A stretch of DNA of 64,000 nucleotides from the NCBI RefSeq assembly GCF_024171955.1, contig NZ_JAMTCS010000016.1:1-64000 (forward strand). The letters are read 5' to 3'. This document shows positions 1 through 9,099 of this stretch, piece after piece. The stretch comes from Promicromonospora thailandica (GTDB taxonomy: Bacteria > Actinomycetota > Actinomycetes > Actinomycetales > Cellulomonadaceae). The notes beneath the pieces were generated by a model. The model did not search any database. It was not told the origin of the DNA and saw only the letters and a list, made by a program, of their open reading frames with translations. How positions within the stretch are numbered: the first letter of the stretch is position 1; every line of letters starts with the position of its first letter. The translations under genes and the position numbers were made by a program.

Positions 1-68
1 AGGCCGGATGTGGAAGCAAGGACTGAAGACTTGTGGAGCTGACCGGTACTAACTGCCGATAACTTCAA
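1..68 (+). rRNA. rrl: 23S ribosomal RNA, 3' end (partial)
   Basis: The first bases carry the conserved end of bacterial 23S rRNA, including GACCGGTACTAA near 40-53. A 5S gene follows about 130 bases later, the normal bacterial order. The gene begins before the window. The exact 3' end is estimated from the family pattern, within about 10 bases. Confidence 0.85.
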
Positions 69-195
69 CACCCTCACAACAAACGATTGTTTTGTGTTTC
101 TGCGTGTTCGCGTCCACTGTGCGGTTCCCGAGTCACGGGCACCACCCCACCGTCGTTGTTCGACGGAGTTTGGGGGTTGCCTGGTTCTCGATAGT

Positions 196-312
196 GTTTC
201 GGTGGTCATAGCATGGGGGAAACGCCCGGTCCCATTCCGAACCCGGAAGCTTAGCCTCATAGCGCCGATGGTACTGCCCTGGAGACGGGGTGGGAGAGTA
301 GGACGCCGCCGG
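196..312 (+). rRNA. rrf: 5S ribosomal RNA
   Basis: A stretch of about 117 bases reads as a standard actinobacterial 5S rRNA. It starts GTTTCGGTGGTCATAGC, contains the conserved CCCGGTCCCATTCCGAACCC segment, and ends with GGGAGAGTAGGACGCCGCCGG. The 5' and 3' ends pair (GGTGG near the start with CCGCC at the end). It lies directly after the 23S gene and before a strong terminator, so it closes the rrn operon. Ends are good to a few bases. Confidence 0.93.
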
Positions 313-323
313 ACAACCATTCC

Positions 324-383
324 GTCAGGGGATGGACCCACGCACCCACAACGGGTGCACAGGGTCCATCCCCTGACGCTTTT
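324..383 (+). terminator. rrn operon terminator
   Basis: A perfect 16-bp stem (324-339 with 362-377) encloses an inner stem GCACCC/GGGTGC (342-347 with 353-358). It is followed by a short T run at 380-383. This long hairpin straight after the 5S gene is a strong intrinsic terminator for the rRNA operon. The T run overlaps the first candidate IclR operator at 381-396. Confidence 0.9.
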
Positions 384-422
384 CCGTACCCGGAAGCAGG
401 GCCGGCTTTCACGTCATGGAAG
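381..422 (+). promoter_or_regulatory. candidate IclR-type operators before the iclR gene
   Basis: Two inverted repeats lie in the leader of the regulator gene: TTTCCGTACCCGGAAG at 381-396 and TTTCACGTCATGGAAG at 407-422. Both have TTTC and GGAAG ends around a short spacer, like the pair before malate synthase at 1266-1303. IclR-family proteins commonly bind such repeats, so autoregulation is inferred. There is no experimental support. Confidence 0.5.
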
Positions 423-476
423 ACTGGTTCCGCCGTACGACAGCACGGCGGGACGAGCGGGACGTGGGAGGTCGGC

Positions 477-1223
477 ATGGCAGAAGCCGGTGTGCAGTCG
501 GTCGAGCGGGCGCTCGACCTGCTGGAGATCCTGGCGGAGCTCGGCGACGATGCCGGGCTGAGTGAGCTCTCGGAGCGTTCGGGGCTGCCGCTGCCGACGA
601 TCCATCGCCTCCTGCGCACGCTCGTCGCCCGCGGTTACGCCCGCCGGCTCCCGTCGCGCCGGTACGCCCTCGGTGCGCGCACCATGGGACTCGGCGAGGC
701 GGCCGGGCGACAGCTCGGCGCCGGCGCGCGGCGGCACCTGGCCCGGCTCGCGCGCGAGCTGGGGGAGACAGCGAACCTGGCCATGCTCGACGGCGAGATG
801 GCGGTGTACGTGGCCCAGGCGGCGTCGTCGCACTCGATGCGGATGTTCACCGAGGTGGGCCGACGCGTGCACCTGCACAGCACCGGCGTGGGCAAGGCGC
901 TCCTGGGGGAGCTGCCCGACGGTGCGGTGCGGGACGTCGTGGGGCGGGCCGGGCTCCCGCCCGCGACCGACCGGACCATCACCGACGTCGACGCGCTCCT
1001 GGCGGCGACCGCCGAGGCGCGCGAGCGCGGGTACGCCGTCGACGACGGCGAGCAGGAGGTGGGCGTGCGGTGCTTCGCTGTGGTCGTGCCCGGAGTGCCC
1101 GTGCCGACGGCGCTGTCCGTCTCCGGGCCCGCGGCGCGCGTGACCTTCGAACTCGGCGAGCGTGCGGTGCCGCTGCTGCACGAGGTGGCTCGCGACGTCG
1201 CGCGCGAGCTGTCGGGGAGCTGA
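477..1223 (+). CDS. IclR family transcriptional regulator, probably of glycolate/glyoxylate use
   Basis: A 248-residue protein with the two IclR domains. The N-terminal winged helix-turn-helix is at about residues 8-65 (SVERALDLLEIL, then LPLPTIHRLLRTL). The C-terminal effector domain is at about 80-245, with the family pattern HLHSTGVGKALLG and RGYAVDDGEQEVGVRC. The start is ATG 477, preceded by GGGAGGTCGGC. Malate synthase, glycolate oxidase and a permease follow on the same strand, and similar inverted repeats precede this gene and malate synthase. I infer that it senses glyoxylate, glycolate or a related acid and controls the cluster. The ligand cannot be read from sequence. Confidence 0.88.
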   Translation: MAEAGVQSVERALDLLEILAELGDDAGLSELSERSGLPLPTIHRLLRTLVARGYARRLPSRRYALGARTMGLGEAAGRQLGAGARRHLARLARELGETANLAMLDGEMAVYVAQAASSHSMRMFTEVGRRVHLHSTGVGKALLGELPDGAVRDVVGRAGLPPATDRTITDVDALLAATAEARERGYAVDDGEQEVGVRCFAVVVPGVPVPTALSVSGPAARVTFELGERAVPLLHEVARDVARELSGS

Positions 1224-1265
1224 CGGCCGCGGAGGCGTTGACCCGGTTCAGCTGACAACCTAGGG

Positions 1266-1303
1266 TTTCCACTAGGAAGTATTTGGTTTCCGCATCGTGG
1301 AAG
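1266..1303 (+). promoter_or_regulatory. candidate IclR operators before malate synthase
   Basis: Two inverted repeats stand just upstream of the malate synthase start: TTTCCACTAGGAAG at 1266-1279 and TTTCCGCATCGTGGAAG at 1287-1303. They match the pair before the adjacent iclR gene. Binding by that regulator is inferred from position and symmetry. Confidence 0.55.
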
Positions 1304-1335
1304 ATGCGACCATCCGCTCGACCGAGGGAGCGACA

Positions 1336-2922
1336 GTGGACACACCGGACGGCCTCACCATCACCGGCGACATCGCCCCGCGCGCGGAGGAGGTGCTCAC
1401 GCCGCAGGCGCTGGGTCTGGTCGTCGCGCTGCACCGCGCCCTCGACGACCGGCGGCTCGAGCTGCTGGAGGCGCGGGCGCGCCGGGTCGCGGACCTCGCG
1501 GCCGGCGGCACGCTGGACTTCCTGCCCGAGACCCGGCACATCCGGGAGGACCCGACGTGGCGGGTGGCGCCGCCGGCACCCGGGCTCGAGGACCGGCGCT
1601 GCGAGATCACCGGCCCCACGGACCGCAAGATGACCGTCAACGCCCTGAACTCGGGGGCGAAGGCGTGGCTCGCGGACCACGAGGACGCCAACACCCCGCA
1701 GTGGAGCGCCGTCGTCGGCGGGCAGCTCAACCTGCTCGACGCGATCAACCGCACCATCGACTTCACGGGTGACAACGGCAAACGGTACGAGCTGCGGCCG
1801 GACGAGGAGCTGGCCACCATCATCGTGCGGCCGCGGGGCTGGCACCTGCCCGAGAAGCACGTGCTGGTGGACGGCCGGCCGACGTCGGGCAGCCTGGTGG
1901 ACTTCGCGCTGTACCTGGCCACCGCGGGCCTGCGCCAGATCGAGAAGGGCCAGGGGCCCTACTTCTACCTGCCCAAGATGGAGTCGCACCTGGAGGCGCG
2001 GCTCTGGAACGACGCGTTCGTGCTGGCGCAGGACTTCCTCGGCATCCCCCGGGGCACCATCCGGGCCACCGTGCTCATCGAGACCTACCCGGCGGCGTTC
2101 GAGATGGAGGAGATCCTCTACGAGCTGCGGGAGCACAGCGCGGGCCTGAACGCCGGACGCTGGGACTTCATGTTCTCCGTGATCAAGTCGTTCCGGACGC
2201 GCGGCACCGAGTTCATGCTGCCCGACCGCAACGCCGTGACGATGACCGTACCGTTCATGCGCGCCTACACCGAGCTGCTGGTCAAGACGTGCCACACCCG
2301 CGGGGCGCACGCCATCGGCGGCATGGCCGCGTTCATCCCGAGCCGCGACGAGGCGGCCAACGAGGCCGCCTTCGCCAAGGTGCGCGACGACAAGACCCGC
2401 GAGGCGAACGACGGCTTCGACGGGTCGTGGGTGGCCCACCCGGGCATGGTGGACCTCTGCACGGAGGTGTTCACGTCGGTGCTGGGCGACCGGCCGAACC
2501 AGATCGACCGCACCCGCGAGGAGGTGCGGGTGACCGCCGCACAGCTGCTCGACGTCGCCTCCACGCCGGGGGAGGTGACCGAGGCGGGCCTGCGGAACAA
2601 CATCTCGGTGGGCATCCAGTACCTCCGGGCCTGGCTGGGCGGGCTCGGTGCCGTGGCGATCTTCAACCTCATGGAGGACGCCGCGACGGCGGAGATCTCC
2701 CGCTCCCAGGTGTGGCAGTGGCTGCACAACGACGTCACGCTCGCCGACACGGGCCACCGGGTCACGCGCGAGCTGATCGACCGGCTGGTCGAGGAGGAGG
2801 TCGCGAAGCTCCCGGGAGACCCTGCGGACTACGAGGAGGCGCGGCAGACGTTCCTGGAGGTGGCGGTCGCCGACGACTACGCCGACTTCCTGACCCTCCC
2901 GGCCTACGCGCGCATGCCCTGA
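1336..2922 (+). CDS. aceB: malate synthase A
   Basis: Malate synthase condenses glyoxylate with acetyl-CoA to malate. The 528-residue length fits the A form (about 530), not the longer G form. The signature [15 protein letters not shown] is near the C-terminus and [16 protein letters not shown] is in the middle. GTG 1336 is chosen as start because GAGGGAG lies 5 bases upstream; an in-frame start at 1297 lies within the candidate operator and has no ribosome site. The next gene, glcD, follows after 43 bases. With GlcDEF it would form the path glycolate to glyoxylate to malate. Confidence 0.95.
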   Translation: MDTPDGLTITGDIAPRAEEVLTPQALGLVVALHRALDDRRLELLEARARRVADLAAGGTLDFLPETRHIREDPTWRVAPPAPGLEDRRCEITGPTDRKMTVNALNSGAKAWLADHEDANTPQWSAVVGGQLNLLDAINRTIDFTGDNGKRYELRPDEELATIIVRPRGWHLPEKHVLVDGRPTSGSLVDFALYLATAGLRQIEKGQGPYFYLPKMESHLEARLWNDAFVLAQDFLGIPRGTIRATVLIETYPAAFEMEEILYELREHSAGLNAGRWDFMFSVIKSFRTRGTEFMLPDRNAVTMTVPFMRAYTELLVKTCHTRGAHAIGGMAAFIPSRDEAANEAAFAKVRDDKTREANDGFDGSWVAHPGMVDLCTEVFTSVLGDRPNQIDRTREEVRVTAAQLLDVASTPGEVTEAGLRNNISVGIQYLRAWLGGLGAVAIFNLMEDAATAEISRSQVWQWLHNDVTLADTGHRVTRELIDRLVEEEVAKLPGDPADYEEARQTFLEVAVADDYADFLTLPAYARMP

Positions 2923-2965
2923 CCAGCGTCGAGTGCTGAGTGCTGCGGGCGACGAGGAGGTTGTC

Positions 2966-4441
2966 ATGGGCGAGAGCGGGGTCGGGCGGCTCGGGCGGGT
3001 CATCGGCGAGCTGATGGGGACGCTGGGCACGGGGCAGGTGATCACCGACCGGCAGCGACGCCGGACCTACGAGTGCGACGGCCTGTCCGCGTACCGGGTG
3101 GTCCCGGGGGTCGTGGTGCTCGCCCGGACGGCGGCCGACGTCGTCACCACGGTGCGGGCCTGCGCGCGGCACGGCGTGCCGTTCGTCGCGCGCGGGTCGG
3201 GCACCGGCCTGTCGGGTGGTGCGCTGCCACACGCGGAGGGTGTGCTCGTGGTCCTGTCGCAGCTGCGGGCCGTCCGCGAGGCGGACGTCGACAACCAGCG
3301 CGCCGTGGTCGAGCCCGGGGTGATCAACCTGCAGCTCACGGCCGCGACCAGCCCCGACGGGTACTACTTCGCGCCGGATCCCTCCAGCCAGTCGGTGTGC
3401 TCGATCGGCGGCAACGTCGCCGAGAACTCGGGCGGGGCGCACTGCCTCAAGTACGGGTTCACCACCAACCACGTGACGGGCCTCGACCTGGTCACGCCCG
3501 GCGGGGAGCAGGTGGAGATCGGCGGCAAGGCGCCCGACCCGCCGGGGTACGACCTGCTCGGCGCGCTCGTCGGCAGCGAGGGCACGCTCGGCGTCGTCAC
3601 CGCGGCCACGGTGCGGCTCACCCGGCTGCCGCAGGAGGTGCGCACGCTGCTCGCGGCGTTCCGCACCATGGACGACGCCGGGGCCGCCACCTCCGCGATC
3701 ATCGCCGCGGGCGTGATCCCCGCGGCGATCGAGATGATGGACGCGCTCGCGATCGAGGCCGCGGAGGCGGCCGTGCACTGCGGCTACCCGGCGGGCGCCG
3801 GCGCGGTGCTCGTGATCGAGCTGGACGGTCCGGCGCCGGACGTCGCGGGGGAGTTCGACGACGTCGTGCGGCTGTGCGAGACCGCCGGGGCGTTCGAGGT
3901 GCGCGTCGCGGCCGACGACGCCGAGCGCGCCCTCATCTGGAAGGGCCGCAAGTCCGCGTTCGCCGCGGTCGGCCGGATCAGCCCCGACTACATCGTGCAG
4001 GACGGCGTGATCCCGCGGACCGCGCTGCCGCAGGTGCTGCGGCAGATCGCCGAGCTCGGCGAGCGCGCGGGCGTGCGGGTCGCCAACGTCTTCCACGCCG
4101 GCGACGGCAACCTGCACCCGCTGGTGCTGTTCGACGGCGGGGTACCGGGCGCCGTCGACCGGGCGGAGGAGGTGGCCGGCGGGATCCTCGACCTGTGCCT
4201 CGAGCACGGCGGGTCCATCACGGGCGAGCACGGCGTGGGCGCCGACAAGGCCAAGCACATGCCGCGCATGTTCACGCCCGACGACCTCGACACCATGCAG
4301 GCGGTCCGCTGCGCGTTCGACCCCGAGGGCATCGCGAACCCCGGCAAGGTGTTCCCGACGCCGCGGCTGTGCGGGGAACGGCCCGGCCGGCACCGCGGCG
4401 CCCACCCGCTGGCGGAGTCCGGTGTGGCGGAGGTCTTCTGA
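2966..4441 (+). CDS. glcD: glycolate oxidase, FAD-binding subunit GlcD
   Basis: A 491-residue FAD-linked oxidase of the VAO/PCMH type, the catalytic subunit that oxidises glycolate (or D-lactate) to the 2-oxo acid. Seen: the FAD-binding segment GSGTGLSGGA, the flavin loop DPSSQSVCSIGGNVAENSGG, and the C-terminal HAGDGNLHP and GEHGVG motifs. ATG 2966 is preceded by GAGGAGG at the right distance, so it is preferred over the upstream in-frame start at 2933. It overlaps glcE by one base (TGATG), which implies translational coupling in a glcDEF operon. D-lactate dehydrogenase is the alternative, but glcE and glcF next door favour glycolate oxidase. Confidence 0.93.
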   Translation: MGESGVGRLGRVIGELMGTLGTGQVITDRQRRRTYECDGLSAYRVVPGVVVLARTAADVVTTVRACARHGVPFVARGSGTGLSGGALPHAEGVLVVLSQLRAVREADVDNQRAVVEPGVINLQLTAATSPDGYYFAPDPSSQSVCSIGGNVAENSGGAHCLKYGFTTNHVTGLDLVTPGGEQVEIGGKAPDPPGYDLLGALVGSEGTLGVVTAATVRLTRLPQEVRTLLAAFRTMDDAGAATSAIIAAGVIPAAIEMMDALAIEAAEAAVHCGYPAGAGAVLVIELDGPAPDVAGEFDDVVRLCETAGAFEVRVAADDAERALIWKGRKSAFAAVGRISPDYIVQDGVIPRTALPQVLRQIAELGERAGVRVANVFHAGDGNLHPLVLFDGGVPGAVDRAEEVAGGILDLCLEHGGSITGEHGVGADKAKHMPRMFTPDDLDTMQAVRCAFDPEGIANPGKVFPTPRLCGERPGRHRGAHPLAESGVAEVF

Positions 4442-5688
4442 TGACCGACGCGGACCGGCTCGCGGACGCGCTGCGGCCACACGGCGGCGAGGTCCGCACG
4501 GCGGGCCCGGCGGACGCCGTCGACGGGGTGCCCGCCACGGTGGTGGCGCGGCCGGTGACCACCGACGGCGTGGCCGCCGTGCTGCGGGAGGCCACCGCCC
4601 AGGGCCTGGTCACCGTGGCGCGCGGCGGCGCGACCGCCCTGGACTGGGGCGCGCCGCCGGAACGGGTGGACCTGCTGCTCGACACGACCGGGCTCGACCG
4701 GCTCGTGGAGCACGGTGCGGGTGACCTGGTGGTCGTGGCCGAGGCCGGCCTGCCGGTCGCGGAGCTGCTCGGGCACGTCGCCGGGGCGGCGCAGGAGCTG
4801 GTCGTCGACCTGCCGCCGGACCGGCTCGCGGGCGGCTCCACGGTGGGCGGCGCCCTGTCGACAGGGGCGTCCGGCCCGCGGCGCCTGCAGCGCGGCGCCC
4901 TGCGGGACCTCGTGCTCGGCGCCACCGTGGTGCTCGCCGACGGCACGGTCGCCACCGCCGGGGGCACGGTGGTCAAGAACGTCGCGGGGTACGACCTGGC
5001 GAAGCTGCTGACCGGCGCGTACGGCACGCTCGGCGTGGTCGTGCGGGCCGCGTTCCGGCTGCACCCCGTGCGGCCCGACCGCGCGTTCGGCGTCGCGGCG
5101 GGCCCGGCTGCGGACGTCGCCGCCCGGGCCCGCTCCGTCGTCGCCTCGCAGCTCGCACCCGCCGCGGTCGAGATCGACCGGCCCGCGGGGAGCGACGTCG
5201 CCGAGGTGGCGGTGCTGCTGGAGGGGGCGGGGGCCGCCGTCGGGCGGCGGGCCGCGGAGGCGGCCGGGCTGCTGGACGGCCGGGTCCAGGACGAGCCGCC
5301 CGCGTGGTGGGGTGCGCTGCCGGGCGGACCGGGCACCCTGGCCAAGGCGACCGCCACGCTCACCGGGGTGGCGGACCTGCTCGCGGCCGCCCGCGCCGCC
5401 GAGCAGCGCCACGGCGCGGGAGTGGCGCTGCGCGGCACGGCGGCCGGGGTGCTGCACGCCCTGGTGACGGGGACGCCCGGGGCGACCGCGGGCGCCGTCG
5501 GGCGGCTGCGGGGTGCCGCGCCCAGCCCACGGGAGGGCACGGTGACCGTGCTGCGGGCGTCGCGCGAGGTGCGCGCCGCCCTGGACGTGTGGGGTCCCGT
5601 GGGCGGGCTCGACCTGATGCGGGCGGTCAAGCGGCAGCTCGACCCGGGGCGGAACCTGGCACCCGGCCGATTCGTGGGAGGCATCTGA
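4441..5688 (+). CDS. glcE: glycolate oxidase, FAD-binding subunit GlcE
   Basis: A 415-residue protein, a shorter relative of GlcD. It has FAD-binding-like segments LAGGSTVGGALSTGASGPRR and GGTVVKNVAGYDLAKLLTGAYGTLGV, the latter being the GlcE/GlcD core signature. GlcE is a required second flavoprotein-like subunit of glycolate oxidase. Translation starts at ATG 4441, overlapping the glcD stop by one base, and the end overlaps glcF in the same way. An in-frame open stretch runs upstream across glcD but is only a GC-rich shadow. Confidence 0.92.
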   Translation: MTDADRLADALRPHGGEVRTAGPADAVDGVPATVVARPVTTDGVAAVLREATAQGLVTVARGGATALDWGAPPERVDLLLDTTGLDRLVEHGAGDLVVVAEAGLPVAELLGHVAGAAQELVVDLPPDRLAGGSTVGGALSTGASGPRRLQRGALRDLVLGATVVLADGTVATAGGTVVKNVAGYDLAKLLTGAYGTLGVVVRAAFRLHPVRPDRAFGVAAGPAADVAARARSVVASQLAPAAVEIDRPAGSDVAEVAVLLEGAGAAVGRRAAEAAGLLDGRVQDEPPAWWGALPGGPGTLAKATATLTGVADLLAAARAAEQRHGAGVALRGTAAGVLHALVTGTPGATAGAVGRLRGAAPSPREGTVTVLRASREVRAALDVWGPVGGLDLMRAVKRQLDPGRNLAPGRFVGGI

Positions 5689-7040
5689 TGACCGACGAGA
5701 AGCCGGACCTGCTGGGCTCGTTGAACGGGGGCTCCTCCGACGGACAGGGCGCGTTCGACGCGCACCACCCGCCCGCGCGCGAGCTCGTGGACGACTGCGT
5801 GCACTGCGGGTTCTGCCTCCCGGCCTGCCCGACGTACTCGCTGTGGGGCGAGGAGATGGACTCGCCGCGCGGGCGGATCTACCTCATGAAGGAGGGGCTC
5901 GAGGGCGAGCCGATGACGCCGTCCCTGGTGCAGCACGTGGACGCGTGCCTCGGCTGCATGGCGTGCGTGACGGCGTGCCCGTCGGGCGTGCGGTACGACC
6001 GGCTGGTCGAGGCGACCCGGCAGCAGGTGGAGCGGCGCGGGGCGGAGCACCGGACGTGGGGGCAGCGGGTGCTCCGGTCGGCGGTCTTCGCGCTGTTCCC
6101 GCGGCCCGAGCGGCTGCGGCGCGTGCTGCCGCTCCTGGCGCTGTACCAGCGCTCGGGCCTGTCCCGGCTGGTGCGTCCCGTGCTGGAGCGGGTCTCGCCG
6201 ACGCTCGCGACGATGGAGGCGATAGCCCCGCCGGTGGCCCGCCGGGAGACCGTGCCCGCGCTCGTCCCGGCGGTCGGTGAGCGGCGCGCGACGGTCGGCC
6301 TGCTGCTGGGCTGCGTGCAGCGCGAGCTCTTCCCCGGCGTCAACGCCGCGACCGCGCGGGTGCTCGCGGCAGAGGGGTGCGACGTCGTCGTGCCGCCGGA
6401 GCAGGGCTGCTGCGGGGCGCTGTCGGTGCACGCCGGGCGCGAGGCCGAGGGTCTCGAGTACGCGCGGGCGCTGATCGACGCGTTCTCGGACGCGGGGGTC
6501 GAGCGGATCGTCGCCAACTCCGCCGGGTGCGGCTCGACGATGAAGGAGTACGCGGACCTGCTGGCCGACGACCCCGCGTACGCGGGGCGGGCCGCGCGGT
6601 TCGCGGAGCGCACACGGGACGTGTCGGAGGTGCTGGCGGAGCTCGGGCCGGTCGCGACGCGGCACGCGCTGCCGCTGACGGTGGCGTACCACGACGCCTG
6701 TCACCTGCGGCACGCGCAAGGCGTGCGGGCGCAGCCGCGCGCGGTGCTCACGACCATCCCGGGGCTCGTGGTGAAGGAGATCGCGGACGGCGACATGTGC
6801 TGCGGCTCGGCGGGCGTCTACAACCTCACGAACCCGGGCCCGGCGCGCGAGCTGGGGGACCGCAAGGCGGCGAACGTGGCGGCGACGGACGCGGAGCTGC
6901 TGGTCACGTCCAACCCGGGTTGCCTGATGCAGATCACCGACGCGCTGCGCCGGCAGGGACGCGAGATCCCGACGGCACACATGGTGCTCGTCCTGGACGC
7001 GTCCCTGCGCGGGGCGGGGGCGGAGTCGCTCACCGGGTGA
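5688..7040 (+). CDS. glcF: glycolate oxidase, iron-sulfur subunit GlcF
   Basis: A 450-residue iron-sulfur protein that takes electrons from GlcD/GlcE. Two ferredoxin-type 4Fe-4S motifs are visible near the N-terminus: CVHCGFCLPACP and CLGCMACVTACP. Two cysteine-rich CCG domains follow (EQGCCGALS with NSAGCGS, and HDACHLRH with DMCCGSAG). This is the GlcF architecture. Translation begins at ATG 5688 overlapping the glcE stop (TGATG). It is the last gene of the glc operon before the permease, which starts 120 bases further on. Confidence 0.94.
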   Translation: MTDEKPDLLGSLNGGSSDGQGAFDAHHPPARELVDDCVHCGFCLPACPTYSLWGEEMDSPRGRIYLMKEGLEGEPMTPSLVQHVDACLGCMACVTACPSGVRYDRLVEATRQQVERRGAEHRTWGQRVLRSAVFALFPRPERLRRVLPLLALYQRSGLSRLVRPVLERVSPTLATMEAIAPPVARRETVPALVPAVGERRATVGLLLGCVQRELFPGVNAATARVLAAEGCDVVVPPEQGCCGALSVHAGREAEGLEYARALIDAFSDAGVERIVANSAGCGSTMKEYADLLADDPAYAGRAARFAERTRDVSEVLAELGPVATRHALPLTVAYHDACHLRHAQGVRAQPRAVLTTIPGLVVKEIADGDMCCGSAGVYNLTNPGPARELGDRKAANVAATDAELLVTSNPGCLMQITDALRRQGREIPTAHMVLVLDASLRGAGAESLTG

Positions 7041-7098
7041 ACCGGGGGCTCCCGCGGGCCCGGGTGAACTGCTACGTTTGTCGGTACGTGGAGTGATA

Positions 7099-7115
7099 GT
7101 TCCGACATGCGAAAT
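7099..7115 (+). promoter_or_regulatory. possible weak IclR operator before the permease
   Basis: GTTCCGACATGCGAAAT is an imperfect inverted repeat (TTCCG/CGAAA) about 45 bases before the permease start. It resembles the TTTCCGCATCGTGGAAG site before malate synthase. This is a tentative third regulated promoter of the glycolate cluster. Confidence 0.3.
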
Positions 7116-7159
7116 ATCCAGCGCACCCTACCCGGCAGCGTGGCCGGTCTGGAGTCACC

Positions 7160-8971
7160 ATGGACAACCTCGGCGTCCTCGCCCTGCTCGCTCTCCTCCC
7201 CATCCTCGTGGTCGGCACCCTGCTGCTCGGCCTCCGCTGGCCCGCCCGGACGGCGATGCCCGTCGGGCTGGCGGTCGTGGTCGGCGTCGCCCTGCTCACC
7301 TGGCGGATGTCGCCGGTCGCCGTGGGCGCGTCCGTGGTGCAGGGCCTGCTCATCGCGCTCGGCCTGCTCTGGATCATCTTCGGCGCGCTGCTCCTGCTGG
7401 AGACCCTGACCAAGAGCGGCGCGCTGCAGACCATCCGCGCCGGCTTCACCACCATCAGCCCCGACCGGCGCGTCCAGGTGATCATCGTCGCCTGGCTGTT
7501 CGGCTCCTTCATCGAGGGGGCTGCCGGGTTCGGCACGCCGGCCGCCGTCGTCGCGCCGCTGCTGCTCGCGCTCGGGTTCCCCGCGGCGGCCGCGGTGATG
7601 GCCGGGCTCATCATCCAGTCCACGCCGGTGAGCTTCGGCGCCGTCGGCACCCCGATGCTGACCGGCCTCGGGACCGGGCTCGCCGACACCTCCGGGGCGC
7701 TGGCGCCCGAGGTCCAGGCGCGGGCCGACGCGCTGGGCCTGGACCACCTGGGCTTCGTCGCGCACACGGCGACCCAGGTGGCGACGATCCACGCGATCGT
7801 CGGCATCCTCGTGCCGCTCATCCTGGTCACCCTGATGTGCGGGTTCTACGGCGAAAAGCGGTCGTTCCGCGCGGGCCTGGCCGTGGCGCCGTTCGCCGTC
7901 TACGGGGCGCTCGCGATGATCGTGCCGTACGTGACCGTCGCCTACCTGCTGGGGCCGGAGTTCCCGTCGCTGCTCGGCGGGTTCCTCGGGCTGCTGCTGG
8001 TGATGTACACGTCGTCGAAGGGCTTCCTCATGCCCTCGGACGTGTGGGACTTCCCGCCGCGCGAGCGGTGGAGCGACCGCTGGACGGGCACCGTGGACCC
8101 GACGCGGGAGGCGGCCACGCTGACCCGCAGCATGTCGATGGCGCGGGCCTGGTCGCCGTACGTGATCGTGGCGGCGCTGCTGCTCCTGACCCGGAACGTG
8201 CCGGCGATCAAGGAGTTCCTCACCGGGCCGGCCGTGATCCAGGTGCCGGACATCTTCGGCACCGGGATCAGCCAGAACCTGGACCTGCTGTACTCGCCCG
8301 GCGCGATCTTCCTGCTCGTCTGCCTGGCCACGTACGTGCTGCACGGGATGAGCCGGTCGCAGATCGCGGCCTCGTGGCGGGTGGCCGGCGGGCAGCTCGG
8401 CGGCGCGGCCTTCGCGCTGCTGTGCGCGGTGCCGCTGGTGCGGATCTTCATCAACTCCGGGCCCGACTTCAACGCGGCCGGTCTTGACTCGATGCCCATC
8501 ACGCTCGCGCGGGCCGCGGCCGACCTCGCCGGTCAGGGCTGGCCCGTCGTGTCACCGTTCATCGGTGCTCTCGGCGCGTTCGTGGCGGGGTCCAACACGG
8601 TGTCCAACATGATGTTCGCGCTGTTCCAGTTCAACACCGGCCTGGGCATCGGCGCGGCGTCGCCCGAGACCGTGGCCGCGCTGCAGGCCGTGGGCGGGGC
8701 GGCCGGCAACATGGTGGCCGTGCACAACGTGGTCGCCGCGGCCGCGACCGTGGGGCTGCTGGGTCGCGAGGGAGACCTCATCCGCAAGACCATCCTGCCG
8801 ATGACGTACTACTGCCTCGCGGCCGGCGGCATCGGGTACCTGTGGATCTTCGGGTTCGCGCTCAACGCGGGTCTCGTGGTGCTGCTGGTCGTGGTCCTCG
8901 CGCTGGTGGTCACGGGCGTGCGCATGGTGCGCACGCCGGACGCCTGGAACCCGGAGGTGGTCCGGGTGTGA
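7160..8971 (+). CDS. L-lactate/glycolate permease (LctP/GlcA family)
   Basis: A 603-residue, very hydrophobic membrane protein of the lactate permease family, with about 12-14 predicted membrane segments. Family signatures seen include [27 protein letters not shown] in the N-terminal half (residues about 113-140) and [19 protein letters not shown] in the C-terminal half. These permeases import 2-hydroxymonocarboxylates with protons. Because it follows glcDEF and malate synthase, glycolate is the likely main substrate; lactate cannot be excluded. ATG 7160 has GGAG a few bases upstream. Confidence 0.92.
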   Translation: MDNLGVLALLALLPILVVGTLLLGLRWPARTAMPVGLAVVVGVALLTWRMSPVAVGASVVQGLLIALGLLWIIFGALLLLETLTKSGALQTIRAGFTTISPDRRVQVIIVAWLFGSFIEGAAGFGTPAAVVAPLLLALGFPAAAAVMAGLIIQSTPVSFGAVGTPMLTGLGTGLADTSGALAPEVQARADALGLDHLGFVAHTATQVATIHAIVGILVPLILVTLMCGFYGEKRSFRAGLAVAPFAVYGALAMIVPYVTVAYLLGPEFPSLLGGFLGLLLVMYTSSKGFLMPSDVWDFPPRERWSDRWTGTVDPTREAATLTRSMSMARAWSPYVIVAALLLLTRNVPAIKEFLTGPAVIQVPDIFGTGISQNLDLLYSPGAIFLLVCLATYVLHGMSRSQIAASWRVAGGQLGGAAFALLCAVPLVRIFINSGPDFNAAGLDSMPITLARAAADLAGQGWPVVSPFIGALGAFVAGSNTVSNMMFALFQFNTGLGIGAASPETVAALQAVGGAAGNMVAVHNVVAAAATVGLLGREGDLIRKTILPMTYYCLAAGGIGYLWIFGFALNAGLVVLLVVVLALVVTGVRMVRTPDAWNPEVVRV

Positions 8972-9099
8972 GGTACGGGTGCGTTGCGGTGGCGTGCGCG
9001 GACCGGGGTGCCCGGCCGCGCACGTCACAGCCGCCCGACCCCCGGTGACACCCGCGCGCGTGGGAGAATGTGCGGGCATCTGTCATCGAAGGGAACACT

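Noticed and set aside
979-3045. Long open frame on the minus strand opposite iclR and malate synthase
   Set aside because: It is a GC-skew shadow: the product is Arg/Pro/His-rich with no domain, and both genes on the other strand are clear.
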